DNA of 64,000 bases from Cryomorphaceae bacterium (GCA_017858515.1 JAFMBM010000010.1:1-64000), one strand, 5' to 3'; shown: positions 29,695 through 41,597, numbered from the stretch's first letter. Numbers and translations are program-made. Notes: generated by a model from the letters alone, not told the origin.

Positions 29695-30725
29695 TTGCTG
29701 TTGAAATAATAGTTAAGAGTGTCATTCCCAATAAGCTCTTTAAAGGCAGGTGTTAAAGCTAATTTGGGTGCAGCTAATCCTTCTTTAAGTTCATGAGAAG
29801 ATGTAAAAACTCGGGCTTCGTTATATAGATTCATTTCAAGCAATCGATTGATTGTGTTTGCTCCTCCCTCTACCAGTATACTGAGCCATTGATTTTCTCT
29901 AGCCATATCTAGAATACAATCCCAGACATGAGGTTTTGTGCAGTGAATTTCTTCGAAAGGGGAGTGGGAGGGCTTTGGCATGAAGCTGAAGCGGACCGTT
30001 CGAATGGATGAATCGGTTAGTGGACCTTCGGTAATTCTTTGAGACGGATCGATTAACAATCGAATGGGAGATTTTCCTTCCCACAATCGTGTGGTTAAAG
30101 ATGGTAAGTCGGTATGTGCCGTTTGAGCTCCTACTAGAATAGCATCTACTTCACTTCGCCACTTATGACTGAGAATATGCGAAAGAGTACCACTAATGGC
30201 TACAGAATTTCTTTCTTGGTTTAGACGAAGGATATCTATAAATCCATCTAAAGATTGGGCCCATTTGAGGATGATGTAGGGCTTCTTATGCCTATGGAAA
30301 TGAAAGAAAAATCGATTGAGTTCTTCTCCAACCTCCGACAGGACAGAAGTACGAACTTCGATATTGTTTTTCCTCAACCATTCAATTCCATTTCCACTCA
30401 CCTTTGGATTGGGGTCTTCATTGGCAACTACCACCCTGGGAATTTGCATTTGAACGATAAGATCAGCACAGGGAGAGGTTCTGCCATAGTGAGAGCAGGG
30501 TTCTAAACTGACGTATAGGGTAGACTGCTTTAAGAGCGATTTATCTTCAACACTTTGAATAGCATTTACTTCAGCATGAGGCATTCCAGCTTTTTGATGC
30601 CATCCTTCACCAATAATTTTATTCTCATAAACAATAACGCACCCAACCATTGGATTCGGTGAGCAAGTAGATCTGCCAAGTGCAGCAAGCTCGAAAGCCC
30701 TTTTCATCCAAATCTCATCCAGCAT
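29691..30725 (-). CDS. ribD: Bifunctional pyrimidine deaminase/reductase RibD
   Basis: CSPNPMVGCVIV, GMPHAEVNAI, LYVSLEPCSHYGRTSPCADLI. Confidence 0.96.
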   Translation of the reverse strand: MLDEIWMKRAFELAALGRSTCSPNPMVGCVIVYENKIIGEGWHQKAGMPHAEVNAIQSVEDKSLLKQSTLYVSLEPCSHYGRTSPCADLIVQMQIPRVVVANEDPNPKVSGNGIEWLRKNNIEVRTSVLSEVGEELNRFFFHFHRHKKPYIILKWAQSLDGFIDILRLNQERNSVAISGTLSHILSHKWRSEVDAILVGAQTAHTDLPSLTTRLWEGKSPIRLLIDPSQRITEGPLTDSSIRTVRFSFMPKPSHSPFEEIHCTKPHVWDCILDMARENQWLSILVEGGANTINRLLEMNLYNEARVFTSSHELKEGLAAPKLALTPAFKELIGNDTLNYYFNSK

Positions 30726-30736
30726 AAGCCTTCCCC

Positions 30737-31426
30737 CTAAAGTTTCAATTTATTTCTATGCCTTTCAGCAGAGGTTTTTATATCTGCAGGTCGAATGATC
30801 GTTTTTTCATAGCCCGACTCCGCTAATTCAATCATTGAGTCACCAACATCGCTAGTGCTTACGATGCTTTTAGGAAAAACAGCGTAGATGAATCGAAAGA
30901 GCCAGCCCAAATAAGTGTAGAAAAACTGATATAACGGAGTTTTAGAACGAATTCCTTTCAAGGGTAAAATCATGCCCGGTCTAAAAGCAAATGCAGAACG
31001 AAAACCTGCGTTTAAAACTCGGTTCTCGGCTTTCCCTTTTACTCTTGCCCACATAAGTCTTCCTTTTTCTGAACTATCGGTTCCTTCGCCCGAAACATAA
31101 ATCATGCATGCTTGTGGGCTACTCTTAACAAGAGTCTCAATAAGTTGATTTAGAAAGGTATAAGTGAGCTTATAGTATTCTTCCTCCTGAAGTCCTGCTG
31201 CGCTAACTCCCATGCAATAAAAACAGCCATCGAAACCTGAAAGTTGATGCGAAATTGCATTGAAGTTATTGAAGTCGGAATGAATTAACTCTACCAACTT
31301 TGGGTGTCGAATTCCGCATTTAGAGCGCCCTAGGCTTACCACTTCCTTTACCTTTTCATCTTCTAAGCATTGAAGTAGAGCCGCTTTTCCAACCATTCCG
31401 GAGGCACCGGTTATTAGAATTCTCAT
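30737..31426 (-). CDS. NAD(P)-binding SDR-like/atypical epimerase
   Basis: MRILITGASGMVGKAALLQCL; CMIYVSGEGTDSSEKGRLMWARVKGKAE. Confidence 0.8.
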   Translation of the reverse strand: MRILITGASGMVGKAALLQCLEDEKVKEVVSLGRSKCGIRHPKLVELIHSDFNNFNAISHQLSGFDGCFYCMGVSAAGLQEEEYYKLTYTFLNQLIETLVKSSPQACMIYVSGEGTDSSEKGRLMWARVKGKAENRVLNAGFRSAFAFRPGMILPLKGIRSKTPLYQFFYTYLGWLFRFIYAVFPKSIVSTSDVGDSMIELAESGYEKTIIRPADIKTSAERHRNKLKL

Positions 31427-32778
31427 TTTCTTCGAATGGGAGTATGAATATCCAACCTAGATCTTTCTTCGAGTTGAGTGATTCGTACCTTTTTGGTTTT
31501 CAGTTTGCTGTTATTCAATTTCTGGCTTAGAGCGAATGCTTTTCGTCTGGGTACAGTAACATATGCAACATCTTGTTTTAACTCGATAAGCCCTATATCG
31601 TCCGAGTCTAATTCCCCTTGTTTAATGAATAATCCAGCGATATCTCCTTTAGAAATTTTGTCTTTTCTTCCGCCAGTGATCAATAGGGTAGACCATTCCG
31701 TTTGCTTTGGAGGAGCAGCAGGCTGAAGTTCAATGAATTCTGGAAAGCCAACATATTCGGGAAGGGCTTTTGCTTTATTTTTAAGTATAAAAGCCGTTCC
31801 ATCTTGGTGCATACGGGCTGTACGACCATTTCTGTGAACAAATTCCTCTGGTTTTAAAGGAAGTTGGAAATGGACAATAAATTGCATTTCAGGCACATCA
31901 ATTCCTCTCGATGCCAAGTCGGTTGCGAGTAGTAGTCGATGTGTTCCATTTCGAAATTGGAGAAGAGCTGTTTCTCTGTCAGACTGTTCCATACCTCCAA
32001 AGAAACAGGCATGTTGCATTTTTTTTGCATGCAGGAAAGCACTCAAGTCTATGAGAGTATCTTTTAAATTGCAGAATACAATGCCGTTATCTGAGCCGCG
32101 GTTACAAAGCAATTGATAGAGTATTTCCATCTTATTGTCCAAAGCGCTTTCTATCACTTTTACAGTCAATTGACTTTTCTGTTCTTTTTTAAAACGAACC
32201 GAATCGAGAGACTGCAGTTTCAGAAATTTTGGATATTCTTTTGCTTCAGTGGCCGAGGTTAAAACTTTCTTTTCCAGTTGATCAAGGGCAAGAACAATTT
32301 CGGCCATCTCTTTTTCAAACCCAACCTCAAGCGATTTGTCGTATTCGTCGAGAACAAGCGTTTTTATATGGGCTGTTGAAATCTGTTCTCTGCGCAAGTG
32401 ATCGGCAACTCTACCTGGAGTGCCAATTAATACAGAGGGTGGATGTTTTAGATCTGACTTGTCTTTCGACATCGCCCTTCCGCCATAAACCGCATTTATT
32501 TTAAGTCCAGTACCCATCTGTTTGAAAACTTGCTCAATTTGAAGAGCAAGTTCGCGAGAAGGGACAAGAATGAGGGCTTGGGTCTGCTCTAGTTTGGTGT
32601 CAATAAGTTGAATTAAGGGCAGCAGAAATGCCAAGGTTTTACCCGAACCTGTGGGTGAAATAAGAATGGTTTCTGGCTTTTCTAAAATGGTCTCTACCGC
32701 CTCTAACTGCATCGAATTCAACGACTCGATGCCTAATTTAGAGAGGTATAGTTTAAACTGAGAGTTTACTTCGCTCAT
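31423..32778 (-). CDS. DEAD-box RNA helicase with DbpA-type C-terminal domain
   Basis: SPTGSGKTLAFLLP, VLDEYDKSL (DEYD in place of DEAD), SATEAKE, HRNGRTARM, DbpA-like C-terminal domain. Confidence 0.9.
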   Translation of the reverse strand: MSEVNSQFKLYLSKLGIESLNSMQLEAVETILEKPETILISPTGSGKTLAFLLPLIQLIDTKLEQTQALILVPSRELALQIEQVFKQMGTGLKINAVYGGRAMSKDKSDLKHPPSVLIGTPGRVADHLRREQISTAHIKTLVLDEYDKSLEVGFEKEMAEIVLALDQLEKKVLTSATEAKEYPKFLKLQSLDSVRFKKEQKSQLTVKVIESALDNKMEILYQLLCNRGSDNGIVFCNLKDTLIDLSAFLHAKKMQHACFFGGMEQSDRETALLQFRNGTHRLLLATDLASRGIDVPEMQFIVHFQLPLKPEEFVHRNGRTARMHQDGTAFILKNKAKALPEYVGFPEFIELQPAAPPKQTEWSTLLITGGRKDKISKGDIAGLFIKQGELDSDDIGLIELKQDVAYVTVPRRKAFALSQKLNNSKLKTKKVRITQLEERSRLDIHTPIRRK

Positions 32779-32844
32779 GCTGCGAAGTTATCCCTTTTCC
32801 TTCTTCCAAAACGCCCTTTAGAATTCGGTATTTGTGCTAATAAA

Positions 32845-34122
32845 TTAATCGAGAATAGCAGGCAGGAGCATGCTTCTTACTTCTCCAAATCCAATTCTAA
32901 CTCCATTTTTAACGGAATGCGCTTTCATAATAACAGTATCTCCATCAAGCAAGAAGGTTCTATTGCTTCCATCTGATAAGTGGATGGGCTTTGTGCCTTT
33001 CCAAGCGAGCTCCAACATAGAACCGAAGCTATTTTCTGATGGACCAGAAATAGTTCCACTTGCCATAAGATCGCCGCTATTTATGTTACATCCGTTCACG
33101 GTATGGTGGGCGAGCTGTTGAGCCATGCTCCAGTACAAATACTTGGTATTGCTGGTGCTTATCAGGCTGGGCTCACCGCCTTCTGGTTGGATGTAAACCT
33201 CAAGAGTAATATCGAAATTATGCTCTCCCTCGTGCTTTAAATACTCTTGTATCTCCAATTCTTTTTCCGGACCTGCTACCCTAAAAGGTTCTAAGGCATC
33301 CAGAGTTACAATCCAAGGCGAAAGACTTGATGCGAAATTTTTACCTAGAAAGGGTCCAAGTGGTACATATTCCCACTTTTGAATATCTCGAGCAGACCAA
33401 TCGTTAAATACCACCATTCCGAAAATATACTCCTCGGCTTCATCCACCTGAATTCTATGACCCAAAGGCTTTCCATCTGAAGTGATAAAGGCCATTTCCA
33501 ATTCAAAATCCATTTGCTTACTTGGCCCAAATTCAGGTCGGTCGGCACCATTGGGAAGAATTTGTCCCTTCGGACGATGTATATCAACCCCACTGACCAA
33601 TATGGAAGAAGAGCGACCATGATATCCTACAGGAATATGCAGCCAATTCGGCATTAGAGCGTTGTCGGCACCTCTAAACATAATACCCACATTGGTCGCA
33701 TGCTCTTTGCTCGAATAAAAGTCTGTATAGTCTTGAATAAAGACAGGCATGAGCATTTGAACTTCCTCAATAGGATATAGAATGCTTCTTGAATGAGCTG
33801 AATTTGATTTTAGCTCTTGATTTTCATAGTCGAAAATCCAAGCCAAACGATCTCGAACGGCTCCCCATTTGGCAGGTCCGAGGCTGATAAAATCATTTAA
33901 AGTGTCTTGCAGGAAAATATCGGAAGGAATCTCAATTCCATGAAAATATCCGAGTTGTTGCAGAGCGCTTAAATCGATGGCCGTATTGCCAATTCGAGTT
34001 CCTATGGTAATAACATCATCGTTTGGAATAAATACTCCAAAAGGTAAGTTCTGAATTGGAAAATCGCTATCGGGAGAAACCGATATCCAAGACTTGCGTT
34101 GGGGGTTATTGGCGAAGCGCAT
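32845..34122 (-). CDS. fahA: Fumarylacetoacetase
   Basis: LPFGVFIPNDDV, DYTDFYSSKEHATNVGIMFRG, FNDWSARDIQKWEYVPLGPFLGKNFASSLSPWIV; start chosen at MRFANNP. Confidence 0.95.
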   Translation of the reverse strand: MRFANNPQRKSWISVSPDSDFPIQNLPFGVFIPNDDVITIGTRIGNTAIDLSALQQLGYFHGIEIPSDIFLQDTLNDFISLGPAKWGAVRDRLAWIFDYENQELKSNSAHSRSILYPIEEVQMLMPVFIQDYTDFYSSKEHATNVGIMFRGADNALMPNWLHIPVGYHGRSSSILVSGVDIHRPKGQILPNGADRPEFGPSKQMDFELEMAFITSDGKPLGHRIQVDEAEEYIFGMVVFNDWSARDIQKWEYVPLGPFLGKNFASSLSPWIVTLDALEPFRVAGPEKELEIQEYLKHEGEHNFDITLEVYIQPEGGEPSLISTSNTKYLYWSMAQQLAHHTVNGCNINSGDLMASGTISGPSENSFGSMLELAWKGTKPIHLSDGSNRTFLLDGDTVIMKAHSVKNGVRIGFGEVRSMLLPAILD

Positions 34123-34172
34123 GAAAGCTTTATTTTGGCCAAATATATAAAAGCACCAAAGCTTAAGACCCA

Positions 34173-35447
34173 ATGGAAAGAGATCTTCAAATTTTTGAAT
34201 TGATAGAAGCAGAACGCCATCGTCAGACAGATGGACTGGAACTCATTGCTTCTGAAAACTATACGAGTCCACAAGTGATGGAAGCCATGGGCTCCATACT
34301 CACAAATAAATATGCCGAAGGCTTTCCTGGAAGGCGTTATTATGGGGGTTGCGAAGTGGTAGATGAAGTAGAAAATGTAGCTATTGATAGAGCAAAAGCA
34401 CTTTTTGGAGCAGAGTATGCCAATGTTCAGCCTCATTCGGGTTCACAAGCCAATGCCGCCGTTTTCTTAGCTTGCTTGCAAGCAGGGGATAAAATTATGG
34501 GATTTGACTTGTCTCATGGAGGGCATTTAACCCATGGTTCACCTGTTAACTTCTCTGGAAAACTATATAAAACCAGTTTTTATGGAGTTGAGCAAGAGAC
34601 TGGATTGCTTGATTACGACAAAATTGCCCAAAGGGCTGCAGAAGAAATGCCCAAATTGATTATTTGTGGTGCAAGTGCATATTCTAGAGATATAGATTTC
34701 GCGCGCTTTAGAGAGATCGCAGATAGCGTAGGGGCTCTCTTGCTTGGCGACATTTCTCACCCAGCTGGATTAATTGCGAAGGGATTGCTCAATGACCCTA
34801 TACCTCACTGTCATATTGTAACGAGTACCACGCATAAAACACTGAGAGGACCCAGAGGTGGAATTATCCTTATTGGTAAGGATTTTGACAATCCATTCGG
34901 TTTAAAGAATCCAAAAGGAAGCCTTCGCAAAATGTCTAGTCTTATAGATAGCGCAGTATTTCCTGGTACCCAAGGAGGCCCATTAGAGCATGTTATTGCT
35001 GCGAAAGCAGTTGCTTTTGGAGAAGCGTTAACGGATGACTTCTTAAAATATATCCTTCAAGTTCAGTCGAATGCGAAGGCAATGGCCAACGCTTTTGTAG
35101 AATTGGGATATGACTTAATCTCTGGTGGAACAGACAATCATCTAATGCTTATTGACCTTAGAAACAAAGGAATTACTGGAAAATTAGCTGAAGCGGCATT
35201 GGGTAAGGCGGATATAACTATCAATAAGAATATGGTTCCTTTTGATACTGAATCTCCCTTTGTAACTTCTGGTATGCGTGTAGGTACTGCAGCTATTACC
35301 ACCCGAGGATTGAAAGAGGACGATATGAAAACCGTTGTTCATTTAATTGACGAGGCGCTGAGAAAACACGACGATGAAGAGGCTTTAGAAGGAATTGCAG
35401 AACGCGTAAATGAAATGATGAGCCATCGTCCTTTGTTTGCTTGGTAG
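34173..35447 (+). CDS. glyA: Serine hydroxymethyltransferase
   Basis: [60 protein letters not shown]. Confidence 0.98.
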   Translation: MERDLQIFELIEAERHRQTDGLELIASENYTSPQVMEAMGSILTNKYAEGFPGRRYYGGCEVVDEVENVAIDRAKALFGAEYANVQPHSGSQANAAVFLACLQAGDKIMGFDLSHGGHLTHGSPVNFSGKLYKTSFYGVEQETGLLDYDKIAQRAAEEMPKLIICGASAYSRDIDFARFREIADSVGALLLGDISHPAGLIAKGLLNDPIPHCHIVTSTTHKTLRGPRGGIILIGKDFDNPFGLKNPKGSLRKMSSLIDSAVFPGTQGGPLEHVIAAKAVAFGEALTDDFLKYILQVQSNAKAMANAFVELGYDLISGGTDNHLMLIDLRNKGITGKLAEAALGKADITINKNMVPFDTESPFVTSGMRVGTAAITTRGLKEDDMKTVVHLIDEALRKHDDEEALEGIAERVNEMMSHRPLFAW

Positions 35448-37156
35448 ATTCTAAATCATTGATATATAAAGACGTATATTTTATTTCATCCTCTTGGCGG
35501 CCTTATGTAATAAGGTCGTTGAGAGGATTTTTGCTTGTATCTGGTCTTGCCTTTCTATTTTGTACTCTATCGTGTAATCAAGGGAAAGAGTTGCAAACAA
35601 AACAAATATTCAGGTATAATGAAGCTTCAGGGATATCTACACTAGACCCTGCCTATGCTAGAGTTCAAGGAGATATTTGGGCGGTAAAACAGCTGTATAC
35701 CACCCTTATTGAGTTGGATTCTGAATTATTGCCTCGAGCTTTACTCGCAAAAAGTTGGGAAATAGATTCAACCGGAACACTTTATAGTTTTCATTTAAGG
35801 TCGGATGTTTCTTTTACAAAATCCATTTGCTTTAATTCTATAGATTCTACTCGGACTGTTGTTGCTCAAGATGTGGTCTACAGCCTGGAACGACTTAGAA
35901 ATAAGGAGCTTGCTACTCCAGGATCTTGGGTTCTCAATAATGTGAATGAAATTTGGGCTAGTTCAGATTCTCTTGTTCATATTTCTTTAAAGGAGGTCTT
36001 TCCGCCTTTTCTTTCCATGTTAAGCATGGCCTATTGCAGTATTATCCCTCAAGAAGCCGTTGAGTTTTATAAAAATGACTTTAGTGTAAATCCCATAGGT
36101 TCAGGACCTTTTTATCTCAAGAAGTGGCTTTGGAATGAAAAATTGGTGATGAGAAGAAATCCTAATTATTTTGAAAGGGATGAGAAAGGAATTCAACTTC
36201 CTTATATTGAGGCAATTGCTATTCAATTTTTACCAGATAGACAATCTGCTTTTCTCGAACTACTAAAAGGTGAAATAGATTTCCTTTCGGGTTTGGATGT
36301 TTCGTATATCGATGAGCTTTTAGATCAGAATGGAGAGCTAAACCCTAAATATGAAAATCGGTTTATTCTTTCATCGGGTGCCTATTTGAATACAGAATAT
36401 TTGGGTTTTTCATTGGATTCTGTGGCTTACGAAGGCAATCATCCTCTCTTAGATCCTCGAATTAGAAAGGCCATTAATTTTGGATTTGACAGGAAGGAAA
36501 TGCTAAAATATCTGCGTAAGAATGTGGGCATTGCGGCTACAGCAGGTCTTATTCCGCCTTCTTTAAAAGGAAGTCTAGAACCCACGGAAGGGTATCATTT
36601 TGATCCCCTAAAAACACAGGAGCTATTAGTAGAAGCAGGCTTTCCAAAAGGAGAGGGGCTTCCTGTTTTTCAATTGCATACCTCTGCAAACTACCTTGAT
36701 TTATGTGAATACATTCAATCGTCTTTAGCCAAGCAGGGGATTAAAGTACAAGTAGATTTGATGCCCGCAGCTAGCCTTCGTGAGGGTATGGCCAATTCAA
36801 AACTCGAGTTTTTTCGTGCTTCTTGGATAGCCGATTATCCAGATGCTCAAAACTATCTTTCTTTACTTTATTCAAAGAATCACTCACCGAATGGGCCAAA
36901 TTATACGCATTATTATAGTCCGGCCTTTGATATTTTATATGAAAGGGCCAACCGCATCACTGATCAGGATGAACGATTTAAACTTTATAAGAAAATGGAT
37001 AGCATGGTTTTAGACGGAGCCCCCATGGTTTTACTCTATTATGATAAAGTAATGCGGTTCTATGATAAGAAATGGAAAGGCTTAGAACCTGATGCTCTAA
37101 ATACACTTGATCTCAAACGTGTTTACTCTAAAGAAAACTTCACTACAACACCGTAG
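35441..37156 (+). CDS. Peptide/nickel-type ABC transporter substrate-binding lipoprotein
   Basis: Lipobox [40 protein letters not shown]_bac_5-like. Confidence 0.9.
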   Translation: MVDSKSLIYKDVYFISSSWRPYVIRSLRGFLLVSGLAFLFCTLSCNQGKELQTKQIFRYNEASGISTLDPAYARVQGDIWAVKQLYTTLIELDSELLPRALLAKSWEIDSTGTLYSFHLRSDVSFTKSICFNSIDSTRTVVAQDVVYSLERLRNKELATPGSWVLNNVNEIWASSDSLVHISLKEVFPPFLSMLSMAYCSIIPQEAVEFYKNDFSVNPIGSGPFYLKKWLWNEKLVMRRNPNYFERDEKGIQLPYIEAIAIQFLPDRQSAFLELLKGEIDFLSGLDVSYIDELLDQNGELNPKYENRFILSSGAYLNTEYLGFSLDSVAYEGNHPLLDPRIRKAINFGFDRKEMLKYLRKNVGIAATAGLIPPSLKGSLEPTEGYHFDPLKTQELLVEAGFPKGEGLPVFQLHTSANYLDLCEYIQSSLAKQGIKVQVDLMPAASLREGMANSKLEFFRASWIADYPDAQNYLSLLYSKNHSPNGPNYTHYYSPAFDILYERANRITDQDERFKLYKKMDSMVLDGAPMVLLYYDKVMRFYDKKWKGLEPDALNTLDLKRVYSKENFTTTP

Positions 37157-38211
37157 TGGTCACTCAAGGCTTTCTTAATTATTCTATGATCTAACACGCG
37201 TAATTCTTTGCTAAGGAAGACATGGTCTATTCTCAATGGAAAAAAGAAGCGCTGATACGTTTTGCCAAAACCTCTTCCACCTTCTACAAATGAATCTGTA
37301 AATCGCTTTTCCATCTGAGAGTATGTCCAGCTCGAAGGTGTATCATTAAAATCGCCACACAAAATAATAGGGTAGGGACTTGCATCGACAAAATTCAATA
37401 CCGCCTTCATCTGGTGGCCTCTCTTTTCAAAAGCACCTTCTATCATTCCACCTATCTTCTTAAATTCAGCTTTCCTCTCTTGCCATTTATTTATTTCTCC
37501 AGCTTCGCCAACCAATTGAAGATCTTGTTCTTCTAAATTCAAGCTGGCCAAATGTAAATTGATAATTCGAACAGTATCCTTTCCGATAAGCAAATCAGCA
37601 TATTGGAAGAATGTATTCGTTCCCAGATCCATTCCACTGGGATAATTTATCTGCCCTGAATGAATTACTTCATAATTGCTGTAAAGTACAAGTCCGTACT
37701 TTTTTTCGTAATCAGCCATATTCTTCACTTCATATTTGAAGTTGAAGACTGGTGTTTGCTGATAACTATAGAACTCCTGAATACAAAGAATTTGTGGCTG
37801 AACAGCCTTTACAATGGAGTCGATTCTCTCCGGAACGCCTTGTTTATCAAGCCATCTATATCGATTAAACATGCGCACATTATAGGTCATTATTTCAATA
37901 GACGAATTAAGATTCAGTGCTTTACTTTCTTTATTGAGTTTATAAAGGGCCGAAACATCCTTCCAACTTAACAAAAGGGCTATAAGTGAAAAAAGAAATT
38001 GGGGACGCACTTTTATCATCCAAAAGAGCATAAAGAGGAGGTTAATAACTAACAGAACGGGAAAACCCAATCCGACTAAACCAGCATATTGCATTTTCGA
38101 TGGGTCGAAATAGGACGATAGAGAAGATAGCCAAAGACTTATTGCTACCAATAAGTTTAGGATTCCGAGAAATGCTCTGAAAAAAGATCGCCTCTTATGT
38201 TCTTGCGTCAT
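37123..38211 (-). CDS. Endonuclease/exonuclease/phosphatase family protein
   Basis: [55 protein letters not shown]. Confidence 0.92.
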   Translation of the reverse strand: MTQEHKRRSFFRAFLGILNLLVAISLWLSSLSSYFDPSKMQYAGLVGLGFPVLLVINLLFMLFWMIKVRPQFLFSLIALLLSWKDVSALYKLNKESKALNLNSSIEIMTYNVRMFNRYRWLDKQGVPERIDSIVKAVQPQILCIQEFYSYQQTPVFNFKYEVKNMADYEKKYGLVLYSNYEVIHSGQINYPSGMDLGTNTFFQYADLLIGKDTVRIINLHLASLNLEEQDLQLVGEAGEINKWQERKAEFKKIGGMIEGAFEKRGHQMKAVLNFVDASPYPIILCGDFNDTPSSWTYSQMEKRFTDSFVEGGRGFGKTYQRFFFPLRIDHVFLSKELRVLDHRIIKKALSDHYGVVVKFSLE

Positions 38212-39080
38212 TTACTCATCTTAAATAAGAAATCTTTCTCTTCTTTCGACAAACTTTCATATCCACCTTTGGATATTTTATCGAGAATTACATCTAATTT
38301 CTGCTGATTACTAATTGAGCTAGACGTTGCAGAGTTTTCTTTTCGAGAATAGCTCACTTTCAATTTAGACTTCTTTCGTTTGCTAAAAAAAGATTCCACA
38401 GTATCTTCAAAAAATGCGTTGATATTGATTCCTTTTTCTTTCCATTGACGCGCCATTATATAACCGTAAAGTGCACCTCCAATATGTGCCAAATGCCCTC
38501 CAGCATTGGATTCTGGTAAATAAACAAGGTCTAACAAAAGAAGTATGGCAGCCAGTTGCCAAAACTTTATTTCCAGAACAAAAAATAATTTTATTGGGAA
38601 GGAAGGAGTAAAGGTGGCTGCTGCGATTAAAATGGCCATAACACCAGCAGAAGCACCTCGATTGTTTGAAATAAGCACTGTTTCACTAAAAAACGGGAAG
38701 AGATTATAACTAAGTACGTAGAGCAATCCTCCAGCAATTCCGCCCAAAATAAAAGTGGAAATCAGGCGCTTACCTCCAACATATTCTTGAAATAATCTAC
38801 CCGCAAAATAAAGGTATAAAAGATTGAAGAGAATGTGGAAAAAGTCCTGATGCACAAACATATAGGTAACCATTGTCCACGGCTTCCAAATCCATTTACT
38901 CAAATCAGATGGCAAAACAAGATAGGAGATCACCCAATTACTCAATGGGATTTGAAGTAAGGTTGAAAATATATTCAACACCACGATGACTACGTAAACA
39001 GCCAGTAGAACACCAATTAATCTCGAAAGAGCATCTCCTTCTTGATAGAGTCGTTTGATTTCTTCTTTTAATCCAGCCAT
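38208..39080 (-). CDS. Rhomboid-family intramembrane serine protease
   Basis: YMFVHQDFFHILFNLLYLYFAGRLF, RGASAGVMAIL, GGHLAHIGGALYG. Confidence 0.92.
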   Translation of the reverse strand: MAGLKEEIKRLYQEGDALSRLIGVLLAVYVVIVVLNIFSTLLQIPLSNWVISYLVLPSDLSKWIWKPWTMVTYMFVHQDFFHILFNLLYLYFAGRLFQEYVGGKRLISTFILGGIAGGLLYVLSYNLFPFFSETVLISNNRGASAGVMAILIAAATFTPSFPIKLFFVLEIKFWQLAAILLLLDLVYLPESNAGGHLAHIGGALYGYIMARQWKEKGININAFFEDTVESFFSKRKKSKLKVSYSRKENSATSSSISNQQKLDVILDKISKGGYESLSKEEKDFLFKMSK

Positions 39081-39081
39081 C

Positions 39082-39819
39082 CTAAATCTGTCGGTTTCTT
39101 CTCCAATGTTGAATCAAGAAAAATCCAAAAAGCATTCCTCCTAAATGGGCAAAGTGAGCTATGTTACTTCCCTGATTTGAGAACCCATTATACAATTCAA
39201 ATATACCGTAAACGGCTACGAAATACTTAGCCTTAATGGGAAATAAGAGGTAAATATAAATGTACTGATTTGGGAACATCATACCGAAAGCTAATAGCAC
39301 ACCGAAGACAGCACCCGAAGCACCAACCGTAGGCATATTCAGTAAATGATTGAGAGCAGCTTGATTGGAATTTATATAGTTTCTACCTGAATTTAAGTAC
39401 TCCGTACCATAAGTCGTTACATCCAAAATTTCTTTAGTAGACATTTGATTAACGAGTGAAAAGTATTCCCAATAAAGCACACCGAGATGCAATAGAGCTG
39501 CACCCAATCCGGTAACCAAATAATAGATTAAAAAGCGTTTTGCTCCCCAGACATTCTCCAGCGCCATGCCGAACATCCACAAAGCGAACATATTGGAAAA
39601 AATGTGCATCAAACTCCCATGCATGAACATGTGAGTAATAATTTGATATGGCTCAAAAAGAGGAGAGGCTGGAAGAAAAAGCCCTAAATACTCTGCGAGA
39701 TCAATCCCAAAAGTACTATTGAAAACCAAGGTTGCTACGAAGAACAACCCATTGATAATCATTAGGTTTTTAATTACTTCGGGCAATAAATTAAAGCTGC
39801 GGGGTTGCAATAACATCAA
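39082..39819 (-). CDS. Rhomboid-family intramembrane serine protease
   Basis: HMFMHGSLMHIFSNMFALWMFG, VGASGAVFGVL, FAHLGGMLFGF. Confidence 0.94.
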   Translation of the reverse strand: MMLLQPRSFNLLPEVIKNLMIINGLFFVATLVFNSTFGIDLAEYLGLFLPASPLFEPYQIITHMFMHGSLMHIFSNMFALWMFGMALENVWGAKRFLIYYLVTGLGAALLHLGVLYWEYFSLVNQMSTKEILDVTTYGTEYLNSGRNYINSNQAALNHLLNMPTVGASGAVFGVLLAFGMMFPNQYIYIYLLFPIKAKYFVAVYGIFELYNGFSNQGSNIAHFAHLGGMLFGFFLIQHWRRNRQI

Positions 39820-41591
39820 AAAAGTATTTTCTCTATTTCGTTCTTATTTACTTCAGACCAGATCCGTTCTCCATCGACTGTGTATTCTGGCCAATCTAGT
39901 CTTTCCAATCCTTTCACTAATGCCTTTCTTTCTTCTAGACTCCAAGTAGAATTTAAGCCCTTTGTTTCCGTTTTTGCAATGGAATAAGCCATTCTTTCTA
40001 ATCGGTCATCAGAGGAAATCAGCGCTGAATTACTTTCTAGCTCTAAAAAACCATCTATACTTTCTGCGGCCAATGCCTCTGGAATACCCAAAGGAAGACC
40101 AATAATACTAAGAGTATTATTCGATTCTATTTCAATATCGTAGCCAAACTTCCGGATCTCTGGCAAGATTACGTCAAACAAGGCCATTTGCGAAGAATCA
40201 AGCTGAATAGTCTGAGGGAAAAGCAACTGTTGACTAATGGCTGTTCCTCTTTGAATGGTTTTAAGCAGTTTAGTATAGGAAAGGCAAAACTGAGCTCTTT
40301 GTTTATGAATAAGGCGTAAAACATCCACTTTAAGAATACCAATATACATGAGAGACCAATCGATATTCTCAGTGTTCAATTCTACCTCACCACTTTGAAA
40401 CAACTCTTCTTTTCGGAATACATCCTTTTCAAGCTCCATTTTTCTAAACCCAGTGTTGGAAGGAGGAGAGGAGTGATGAATATCAAAAGGATTATAATTC
40501 TGATCTACCTTTATTCTGGGTTGAATAGGTATTTTATTTGCGTTCTCGGGAACGAAAAAACTCGGTTCACGATCAAAGTCGAGGGTTGGTGTTATATTGT
40601 ATTGTCCTAAGGCGTGTTTTATTGAAACGCGCAAAATGGTGTGAATGGTTTTCTCATCATCAAATTTTATTTCCGTTTTGGTTGGATGGATGTTGATGTC
40701 GATATGTTTGGGGTCGATCTTTAAATTGAGGAAGTAGGATGGAAATTTACCCTCAGGCAATAAATTACTGAATGCCTGATTTACAGCATGATTTAAAAAG
40801 AAGCTTTTAATAAAACGTCCATTGACAAAGAAGAACTGTTCCCCTCTAACTTTTCGTGCAAAATCGGGTTTACAAACAAATCCGTCAATCTCAAGTATAT
40901 CAGTCTTTTCTTCTACGGGGACTAATCTTTCGTCATACGAATGCCCAAAAATGGATGTAATTCGCCTTCGAAAAACCGAAGTATTTAGAGAATAGATAAG
41001 TCCTCCATTGTGTTCTAACTTCATTGATACCGAAGGATGCGCCAATGCTACACGCTGGAACTCATCTGAAATATGCCGAAATTCAATAGCTTCTGATTTT
41101 AGGAAGTTTCGTCGAGCTGGAATATTGTAGAACAAATTTCTCACCGAGATGCTGCTTCCACCATTGGTCTGGCACATTTGCATTTTCTCTCGTTTTCCTC
41201 CTGCAATTTCAATACTCCAACCCACTTCTTCGCCTTGCTTTTTGGTGTCTGCCCGAACAGTGGAAACAGCTGCAATAGAAGCCAAAGCTTCGCCTCTAAA
41301 TCCCATGCTTACAATGTGGAAAAGATCTTCAGCTTTTTTGATTTTTGAAGTAGCATGCCTTTCAAAAGCGAGTTGAAGATCTCTGCCTGACATTCCTGCT
41401 CCATTGTCTATTACTTGAATGAGAGTTTTACCTGCGTCTTGGACTATTAATTCAATTTCTGTTGCTCCAGCATCTACTGCATTTTCCAGCAATTCTTTTA
41501 CAACCGAAGCTGGACGTTGAACCACTTCACCTGCTGCAATCTGATTTGCAACATTCTCAGAAAGGAGCTCGATAATTCCTTTGTCTTCCAT
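39816..41591 (-). CDS. mutL: DNA mismatch repair protein MutL
   Basis: IAAGEVVQRPASVVKELLENAVDAGATEIEL, DNGAGM, ATSKI, GFRGEALASI. Confidence 0.98.
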   Translation of the reverse strand: MEDKGIIELLSENVANQIAAGEVVQRPASVVKELLENAVDAGATEIELIVQDAGKTLIQVIDNGAGMSGRDLQLAFERHATSKIKKAEDLFHIVSMGFRGEALASIAAVSTVRADTKKQGEEVGWSIEIAGGKREKMQMCQTNGGSSISVRNLFYNIPARRNFLKSEAIEFRHISDEFQRVALAHPSVSMKLEHNGGLIYSLNTSVFRRRITSIFGHSYDERLVPVEEKTDILEIDGFVCKPDFARKVRGEQFFFVNGRFIKSFFLNHAVNQAFSNLLPEGKFPSYFLNLKIDPKHIDINIHPTKTEIKFDDEKTIHTILRVSIKHALGQYNITPTLDFDREPSFFVPENANKIPIQPRIKVDQNYNPFDIHHSSPPSNTGFRKMELEKDVFRKEELFQSGEVELNTENIDWSLMYIGILKVDVLRLIHKQRAQFCLSYTKLLKTIQRGTAISQQLLFPQTIQLDSSQMALFDVILPEIRKFGYDIEIESNNTLSIIGLPLGIPEALAAESIDGFLELESNSALISSDDRLERMAYSIAKTETKGLNSTWSLEERKALVKGLERLDWPEYTVDGERIWSEVNKNEIEKILF

Positions 41592-41597
41592 AGCTTT

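Noticed and set aside
38208-39819. Two adjacent rhomboid genes as a recent duplication
   Set aside because: They are clearly diverged in sequence, and the rhomboid pair beside mutL is a familiar Bacteroidetes arrangement.
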